Shown here: positions 57,306 to 64,000 of the stretch, in pieces
Position numbering within the stretch: the first letter of the stretch is position 1
Layout: each line of letters starts with the position of its first letter
Assembly (NCBI RefSeq): GCF_026151205.1
Contig: NC_087079.1
Location: forward strand, 12,636,635-12,700,634
Direction of reading: 5' to 3'
DNA length: 64,000 bases
Source: Bolinopsis microptera
Taxonomy: Eukaryota; Ctenophora; Tentaculata; Lobata; Bolinopsidae
Notes under the pieces: model-generated
The model's input: only the letters and a program-made list of their open reading frames with translations
What the model was told of the DNA's origin: nothing
Database searches by the model: none
Position numbers and translations under genes: made by a program

Positions 57306-60300
57306 ATGACACAGCAGTATTTTATCACACGGGGAACGGAAGGGTTAAAGAAATACTCATACCCTGGCTGCGAAACTGTTGAGAGTGTTTTTGACACCAA
57401 AAAAAGATGTTCCGTGGTAAGCAAATGATTCATTTTAAGAAGTTTCCTACGATTTAGGGGGAATTTCTAGCTGTATCAAACTTAGTGGCAGTGGCGTAAC
57501 GTTGCATGTTGGCGCCCCCCTGCCGAAAAATTGCACTTTACAGCTCAATTCTCAATCAAAGCACAGTTTGATTCACTGCTGAACTTAACAGAATTGTTTT
57601 TGATCGTATCAAGAGGAAAATATTTCATTGCATAACATTTTTTAACGAATTTTTCATCCATGTCCTTAACATTGTTACTCAGGTATGTATGTCCAAGAAT
57701 GGACAGTACATCGCAGTCTGTAACGGTTCTGAAACTATAGTCTTCGATGTTGAGGTTAGTAAACGAATCTTGCTACGCTAAAGTAATGACTTTAAGTTCA
57801 GATAAGGCTACTTTATCTGTTTAAAATATAGAGGTCCCATGAAGCGTGTCATGCTAATCTTCTCGAAACGGTCTTCTTTACCGACGAGTAGGACGGCGCG
57901 CTATACAAAGTTCTGTTAACTGGACGCAGAAAAACGCGCCTCTTGCTCGCGCACGCATGTATTAATCGGCCGGTTTAATTTCGTCCAGACCCCGGTACGT
58001 GCGGTAATCCGAGCTCGTTCTAGCTCAGTCTTCTTAACTTTATCAGCTGGGAATTAGAACTTCCATTTATCGTATAAGCTGTTTCTTTTGCTGACGACAG
58101 TCCACAGATGTCTTATTGTACTCGAGACATATGAGCGGTTTTTTTCGATCCACTTCTGTGATGATATCTCTTCGGATTTTCGCAACCACTGCCTGCCCCC
58201 TACATACTGGAGTCTGGAAACAGTGATGTTTAGTGAATCAGGCCATGGCAGATGTCCAGGTTGCTTCAGAGTACGTTATATCGTAAATTTCAGGAGAACC
58301 GGATGATCACGTCGCTTTCCCGCTCCCGAACCATGTTGATGAAGTTCTCACCTAAGAATACTCATCTAGTAACCTGGAAACAGTACCAGGTGTCCGAAGA
58401 CTGCCCTGAAAATACTCCCAATGTTGAAATTTGGAAACTGGATGCCGAACCACAGGTTTATTTCATTGATTTGTCCTAGATATTTACTAATATAATGTCA
58501 AGGTAGGGACTAGGGACCAATAATATCTTAGTGGGTCTTCGTACCAAAATTGTGAAAGCTATGACAAGTAATATTTGTATTAATGAAAGAACTTTCCCGT
58601 TACAGCAAGACAAGCCCGCTTATGGTTATGTTAAGCGTGGACAAACCCACTGGACCCCACTCTGGAGTGATGACGAGTTCACTTGTGCTAGAGCTTGTAA
58701 CGCTGAGGTGCAACTCTTTGAAAACAACGACTTTTCTACAGTCGCTAAAAGGTGGGTTTTTGGGTATTTATTGTAGTAGTTGAGTCTAGTTGAGTGTGCA
58801 CTTCGATGTGTGCAATTTTTGACTACATAGATACAGGGTCTTTACTCTCTCATAAGGTCATTCTAATCTAAAATCATCTTAGTACCTAAATTGTATCGGT
58901 AGTCCGGAGTCCCAGTCGGTCCTATATGATCAGTTTACTGGTCAACTGGTGTTTCGGTGTCCCTAATTTTGTTTACACTCGGTCACTTGTCAAGGCATGT
59001 AAGGTCATTCGGCGATATTTTCCTTGAAATAAAATGATGTATTTGTGTAACAATTTGAAAGTTTATTGATTAAAAAAAAAAATATTGCGAAATTATTAAA
59101 TTTCCCTCAGGTGCAAATTTGGGATTTTTTATCTCGGCATCTTAAAGATTTAGAGACTTAAATTTGGGCTTAAAATATCTACAATAGCATTATTAATATA
59201 CAAGTTATTAAGCAACATAAGGTCTTAGTGCTCAGTTTTTAAGATATTCACGAAAAACTGATTTTTAGCCGAGAGTACGACACTCACGTGTCTGTTACTC
59301 TGGTGCGTGTTCCTGGGGCACTCTACTTAGCTTATAATCTGTGGAAATCTTCCCGTCATTTATGGTTCATCTAAAGTTTACTCTCTGGCAACAAATATTT
59401 ATGAAGATAAGAAGTCCCTCATCCGGTTTATTTGATTGAATTTAAGAGTGTCTTCCCACTTCAGTAAATTATGTTTTTTTTATTTTAACTTATATTACTG
59501 TTATTTTTAACCAGAGAATTCAGGTTCAGATTTGATTCCTGCTGACAAGTGTGTATTTGGTAATTTAGAAATTTCGCCCTGTTGGACTGGGACTGCCGAT
59601 AAAAATGTGGTACCAAGATGATTTCGGTTTAGAATGACCTAATGAAAGACGCCTTTTGGTCAAAAATTGTACACATCGAAGTGCACACTCAACTACACTC
59701 AGCTACTAGATTAATTAAATAGATATTGAAAACTATGTTCTTTATTTCTCAAACACGAACCGTTTCATGCCTAGTTGTTACTTACTAATGTAAAGTTTTT
59801 AACATCTTGTCAGGATACAGAGGGAGAAAGTAGGCGGAGTGTTTGTAGCCCCCGGTGATGATCCTTACCACATTGCTCTATACGTACCCTCAATAAAGGG
59901 CGCTCACGCTTTCGTGCAGCTCTATTTGTATGGAACTTTCGAGAAAACAGGTAGGTCTAGCTGCTCTGGTATTAATTCTGTTGTTTTATACCATGTTTGA
60001 ATGCAACAAGCTTTGCCCGGACACTAATATTACTACATCTCCTAACCTATCTACTACTGTGCCTTATGTCTACTAACTATTATGTTTTACTAACGACTTT
60101 ATTTACAGCTGCAGTCGCTCACAGAAGTTTCATGAAGGTCGATAACTGCGACATTAAGTTTAATAAGTCAGGGAAATGTGCCATTATCATAGCCTCAAAT
60201 GATGTCGATAAAACCGGTTCAAGGTTTGTTTTATACAACTTCTTTTGTGAACTGCTCAATGTATCAGACAAACTCTTCTTGAATATTTCTACCAAAAGTC

Positions 60301-60522
60301 AATATTAATTTATCTATAGCAACATCAATCAATACTACTTGAAATTTATTTATTTCATAACAAAATCCTTATCAGTTATTACGGACAGACATTGCTGTAC
60401 TTTATAAGTATCCGAGGAGAGAGTAACCAGATAGTACTGAAGAAGAACGGTCCAGTTTACTCTGTCGAGTGGAATCCTCAACGAGATGAGTTCATCGTTC
60501 TCTACGGGTTCATGCCATGCAA
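57306..60522 (+). CDS. EIF2A: Translation initiation factor eIF2A, N-terminal half (continues beyond window)
   Basis: Seven exons: 57306-57416, 57683-57754, 58294-58455, 58606-58751, 59814-59950, 60109-60223 and 60376-60522. The phases are 0,0,0,2,1,2 and all donors are GT. They give the first ~296 residues. Recognisable family words are ITRGTEGLKKY (start), MKFSPKNTHLVTW, LWSDDEFTCARACNAEVQLF, FENNDF, APGDDPYHIALYVPS, ASNDVDKTGS and LKKNGPVYSVEWNPQ, i.e. the N-terminal WD-type beta-propeller of eIF2A. The exon ends at FMPCK with a good donor (AA|GTAAGT). The C-terminal half of the propeller and the charged coiled tail are not found before 64000. eIF2A binds initiator or non-AUG Met-tRNA and acts in alternative and stress-time initiation in the cytoplasm. 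An antisense GPCR follows within the expected next intron. Confidence 0.93.
57488..57530. repeat. Second copy of the GGCGTAACNTTGCAT dispersed repeat
   Basis: AGTGGCGTAACGTTGCATGT, then TTGGCGCCCCCC, inside eIF2A intron 1. Related to 33300-33350. Confidence 0.5.
57755..58293. other. eIF2A intron 2
   Basis: Contains a GC-richer insertion at about 57885-58030 (GGACGGCGCGC, GCGCACGCATG, CCGGTACGTGCGG) unlike the AT-rich flanks, possibly a degraded mobile element. No exon. Confidence 0.5.
58774..59708. mobile_element. Inverted-repeat element in eIF2A intron 4, 935 bp
   Basis: Arms of about 140 bases. The left starts TAGTAGTTGAGTCTAGTTGA; the right ends with the complement at 59708. They share GTGTGCACTTCGATGTGT, AGGTCATTCTAA and AAGATGATTT/AAATCATCTT words. 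No transposase is visible inside; the interior is AT-rich. A non-autonomous DNA element (MITE). Confidence 0.85.
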
Positions 60523-60894
60523 GTAAGTGAACTAGGATTATTCATTTTTGATAAGGAGATGCAAATTTCGCTTATTTAATGTACTTGACGCATTGCGAGG
60601 GATTTCGTTATTTATTAGTTGCGCTTTTGTAATGTTAAATATTAGAACTTTCTGGTAATCAGTTGAGGCGACAACGGAGAAACTACTGTTTTGAGGAAAT
60701 GTTATAGTCGATGATTGTTAATAATGAACGTATTCCATTTTGGAAACATGATGAATTACCCTCTTATTCTTGATTTGGTTAATAACAACGATAATTTAGA
60801 ATACATATTGTGTGCAGTTAAATTCGAACAATCAATGGCCAATAATTTAATAGTTTAACTAGAACCAATTAAAAAAGAAGTTGAAAAGGGAGCT

Positions 60895-61932
60895 TTATAC
60901 TGAAACATCATAGGAAGGCGAATAACCAATGTTTCGTGACAAGCTTTGAAACCAACATATAAATTGTCTTTGATAACGACGCATCCTCAACAAATACAAA
61001 CATGGGTTTAATCCAGCATTTAGGATATAAGGGAAATACTGGAGCATCAGTCCTCCGAAGTTTCCGTGTAGAATTGATAAGTCAATGGAAGTTCGTAGAG
61101 ATGGAATCGATGCTAGTAACCACGCCATTTGGTAAACGAAAATGGGTATGTTGCAAAGAAGAAATAAAGCAGTAAAAATCGTGATAGTCACTGAAGCCTG
61201 CTGTAGTTTCTTCTCGGTCTCTGCCTTCGCGCGAGCCTTCCACAGCAGTGCCGACGAACTAACTGCGAAACTGAGGAAAACTATAACGGTAGGTAGGATC
61301 ATCTCAAGTTGTATTGTTACTTGGTAAAGTGTTTTAGCCCAGGCTGGTGTAGTACTGGCTAGGAATATAGTGCAGTAAGAGAAGGGTGGGTAATGAGCTG
61401 ACCTTATCCAGCCTAGCCAAAGTGCGGTCCAATCTATTATGAGAATAACTGTGATATAGCTAGCGACCAACATTGATATTGCACTTACACGAAACCGTTT
61501 GGCTCTGTGCGGCATTAGGATTGCAATGCTTCTTGTCACGCTCAAAATAGCGACCAAAAGTATTGAAAGCCTGAACAGGAAGTTGTTTACCATTGTCCAC
61601 ATCCCACAAAAATCATGTCCAGAAAAGAGCATCTCCTTCCGGTGGTTGAACAGGGATACTATGACAGGTATAGCCGAGAGAAGTGTCAACATATCAATAG
61701 AAACTATTACCATGTAGAGCTTATCCGGGAGGGAGCTGTTTTTGGGAAGTCTGAAGTAGAATAAAGCGGAAATGTTTCCCAGAACTCCCACTACTAAGAT
61801 AACGATTAGAATAGCACTGATTAGCTGATCTGTTTTGGGGTCCCAGTGTCTCGTGCTGGTGAAGGAGGAGGAGGTGTAGGGTGTACTGGAGCTGGAGGGG
61901 GCTTGTATTTCATTAGAGGAGGAACTGGTCAT
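60895..61932 (-). CDS. Rhodopsin-family G-protein-coupled receptor (orphan)
   Basis: Single-exon, 345 residues, ATG at 61930-61932 (MTSSSSNEI). A GTG-initiated extension upstream is ignored. The Ser/Thr-rich extracellular N-terminus is followed by seven membrane segments. TM1 has the conserved GN (GVLGNISALFY); TM2 has SIDMLTLL; TM3 starts at the disulphide Cys (DFCGMW), whose partner is YCTIF in loop 2. TM7 carries NPCLYLL, a good NPxxY. At the TM3 end the usual DRY is replaced by TRS (SVTRSIAILMP), which may alter basal activity. It resembles the large neuropeptide/orphan receptor sets of cnidarians, as I recall them; the ligand is unknown. It lies antisense, about 370 bases after the last eIF2A exon seen. 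Confidence 0.93.
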   Translation of the reverse strand: MTSSSSNEIQAPSSSSTPYTSSSFTSTRHWDPKTDQLISAILIVILVVGVLGNISALFYFRLPKNSSLPDKLYMVIVSIDMLTLLSAIPVIVSLFNHRKEMLFSGHDFCGMWTMVNNFLFRLSILLVAILSVTRSIAILMPHRAKRFRVSAISMLVASYITVILIIDWTALWLGWIRSAHYPPFSYCTIFLASTTPAWAKTLYQVTIQLEMILPTVIVFLSFAVSSSALLWKARAKAETEKKLQQASVTITIFTALFLLCNIPIFVYQMAWLLASIPSLRTSIDLSILHGNFGGLMLQYFPYILNAGLNPCLYLLRMRRYQRQFICWFQSLSRNIGYSPSYDVSV

Positions 61933-62440
61933 GGTTACCACTGGATTGCGCTGACTTACTGCAATATTGCGAAGGAATAATCAATAATGCTACAGAATGT
62001 GTTCAATAGATTAAAACGTATGTGTTATCACAGTCATGGTTTTAGTAAATGTAATTAAACTGAACTAGTAAAAGATATTGTAACATTAACGAGTTCAAAG
62101 TTTTCAGAGTGAAGAGATCCGAGAAAAACCAAAACGTGACGGCTGTCATCAAGAAATTGCATCCACCATTTTTTCTTTAAATTCGATTACCTCAAATACA
62201 TATACTAATTCAACATACGACAAAATTTTCGTAAATCACCGATTTTTCACGAGAGGTCGCATGTTACCAAAGTTAGATTATCTGTCAAGCCGGAGCCACA
62301 TCTACAAATATTTAATGCTACACACTTAGTAAACGTACACTAAACTCGCAGCGTGGAATGTATTTAAAACCTCTGTAGCATGTTACTCCGCTATATTAGA
62401 GTATCTTATAAAACAGTAACTCCAGTAGTTTATCAAAGAA
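61933..62440. other. Upstream region of the GPCR
   Basis: Probable promoter and 5' UTR of the minus-strand GPCR; AT-rich, with no exon. It is followed directly by the 35-bp minisatellite. Confidence 0.5.
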
Positions 62441-63095
62441 AGTAGCACGTTGAGAACTAGAGCTGTTCATATACAGGGGAAATGTTGAGAACTAGAGCTG
62501 TTCGTATACAGGGGAAATGTTGAGAACTAGAGCTGTTCATATACAGGGGAAATGTTGAGAACTAGCGCTGTTCATATACAGGGGAAATGTTGAGAACTAG
62601 AGCTGTTCATATACAGGGGAAATGTTGAGAACTAGAGCTGTTCATATACAGGGGAAATGTTGAGAACTAGAGCTGTTCATATACAGGGGAAATGTTGAGA
62701 ACTAGAGCTGTTCATATACAGGGGAAATGTTGAGAACTAGCGCTGTTCATATACAGGGGAAATCTTGAGAACTAGGGCTGTTCATATTTTTATTTCAAAA
62801 TTCAAATAAACTTTACATCAATGTATTACAGTTATATTCAATAGAAAAGACCACAATATCTCCTGTGAAGCAAAAACATGGAAAAAGAGAGCTAGGAAAA
62901 TATTCATGATACTCAACACTACCAGGGGAAATGTTGAGAACTAGGGCTGTTCATATACAGGGGAAATGTTGAGAACTAGAGCTGTTCATATACCGGGGAA
63001 ATGTTGAGAACTAGAGCTGTTCATATACAGGGGAAATGTTGAGAACTAGAGCTGCTCATATACAGGGGAAATGTTGAGAACTAGAGCTGTTCACT
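62441..63095. repeat. 35-bp minisatellite in two blocks
   Basis: The unit is ATGTTGAGAACTAGAGCTGT plus TCATATACAGGGGAA. The left block (62446-62788) has about 10 copies and the right block (62920-63095) about 5. They are separated by a ~135-base insert starting TTTTTATTTCAAAATTCAAA that looks like a reverse-oriented retrotransposon tail. Confidence 0.95.
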
Positions 63096-64000
63096 TCAAG
63101 GTAATGCTAGAGACAGAAGATTAATTGCAGCAGACAGACTGCCTCGTTTGACTGTGATGAAACGCCTTTTGTATTGACGTTATTTTTATTACTTGTCTAC
63201 TGTAGATAGTTTAGTACAGTTAAAGTATTTAGTTTAAAGTTAAAGCAGTTAGGCCTTGTTGTTAGACCGGTATTTTCTGTTATTGACCGATTTTAACAAG
63301 TACTGCAACAATTAAAATGGAGACATAGTGCAGATGTAAATCAAAGAGTAAACAAATGATGAACAGCTATAGAAGTATACGTAGAAGCATTGTCAAAATC
63401 TGTTAAATGCACGGGGAAAAATACTTGACATGAAGTAATCTCTTCTATTTAATTATACCCCTAGCAGAATTTAATAGTAATACAATCGTCTAAATTACCT
63501 AAAGTAAGAACCTGAAATCCAAATTAGCAATTAAGACCCATGATAAACTAGTAATACATAGCAGTTAGCAGTAGTAGTACGGGTTACCAGCCTGGCTAGT
63601 GGCTACTAAACACCCGATAAGCGCGTCGAATCAATATTATTTCATGCTAAGTTAGTTATTTATATGTAGTAGAACGCCTTACTTATGAGTTTATCAAAGA
63701 AATAGCTGTATAAGTATACGTCTAGGAGGATTGTCACAATATGTCCAATACATGGGGTAACAAAGAGTCTATTCTATTTAATTATACCCTTAGAAGAATT
63801 TATTAACAATACAACTGTATAAATTAAGGTTCCTGTTAGACTACACTCAGTTTGTTTTATAAAGACGCCCTTTATAAAGACAAAGCCTTCAAATGAACAG
63901 AAATTAAAGACGGCAAGGCTACAAAATTGAAATATTAACGACGCCACAACAAGTCTCAAAACAGATCGGATGTAACACAGCATAATTCACACACTGACCT
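63096..64000. other. Gene-free end of window with an imperfect duplication
   Basis: 63365-63510 and 63695-63835 are diverged direct copies (AGCTATAGAAGTATACGTAG / AGCTGTATAAGTATACGTCT; TTCTATTTAATTATACCC in both). No eIF2A exon or other coding exon is recognised here, although the eIF2A gene should continue to the right. Confidence 0.6.

Noticed and set aside
57885-58090. Possible tRNA or small RNA gene in the GC-richer part of eIF2A intron 2
   Set aside because: No cloverleaf with A and B boxes could be traced by eye. It is better read as a degraded insert; a tRNAscan or Rfam search would settle it.
61933-61941. Three-codon N-terminal extension of the GPCR from a GTG
   Set aside because: Animal translation normally starts at ATG. 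The in-frame ATG at 61930-61932 lies directly after it and is followed by a typical Ser/Thr-rich extracellular tail.
62441-63095. CRISPR-like array of regular repeats
   Set aside because: The copies are contiguous with no unique spacers, and the context is an intron-bearing animal genome; it is a minisatellite.

Overview
The window is animal nuclear DNA: AT-rich, with intron-rich genes carrying GT-AG splice sites, many transposon remnants, and no bacterial operons, rRNA or CRISPR arrays. The gene set (an eIF2A, a ZNRD2, an INPP4 lipid phosphatase, a rhodopsin-type GPCR, pentraxin-like secreted proteins, a TSP1-CCP surface protein) and the PHD-EN-RT type of non-LTR retrotransposon suggest an early-branching metazoan. 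A cnidarian, perhaps a medusozoan, is my best guess. That placement is inference.

Layout. 1-19270: about 3.6 tandem copies of a ~5.37 kb macrosatellite. It is built from two non-LTR retrotransposon fragments placed tail to tail, plus a very GC-rich block, and is full of private indels that look like unpolished sequence. 19289-20989: three different minisatellites side by side (53, 39 and 16 bp units). 20990-32971 (minus): a four-exon gene for a single C2 domain. Its long third intron holds three same-strand copies of a two-exon pentraxin-like gene, one of them ruined by a 1.5 kb block of corrupted base calls. A degenerate Tc1/mariner-type element lies in its first intron. 33137-34606: a 13-bp minisatellite, a perfect-ended MITE and a cluster of tight hairpins. 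35205-39343 (minus): a nearly full-length PHD-EN-RT retrotransposon with one stop and one frameshift. It belongs to the family that seeded half of the macrosatellite.

40398-41563 (plus): ZNRD2 in three exons. 42800-45283 (plus): a TSP1-TSP1-CCP surface protein gene whose first recognisable TSP1 exon is cut by a TA-flanked inverted-repeat element. 45284-47430: transposon tails and a duplicated AT-rich segment. 47432-48680: a large minisatellite running directly into the INPP4 start codon. 48669-56569 (plus): INPP4, seven exons, with PH, C2 and CX5R phosphatase domains. A BTB-domain gene lies antisense in its second intron. 57306-60522 (plus): the first seven exons of eIF2A, which must continue past the window. 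A GPCR gene lies antisense directly after them, most likely inside the next eIF2A intron. 62441-63095: a 35-bp minisatellite upstream of the GPCR.

The genes do not form one pathway. Three recurring themes are genes nested inside introns of other genes, minisatellites abutting gene ends, and transposons that have cut or copied genes. All exon models were worked out by eye from splice signals, reading frame and protein-family memory; no transcript or database was consulted.
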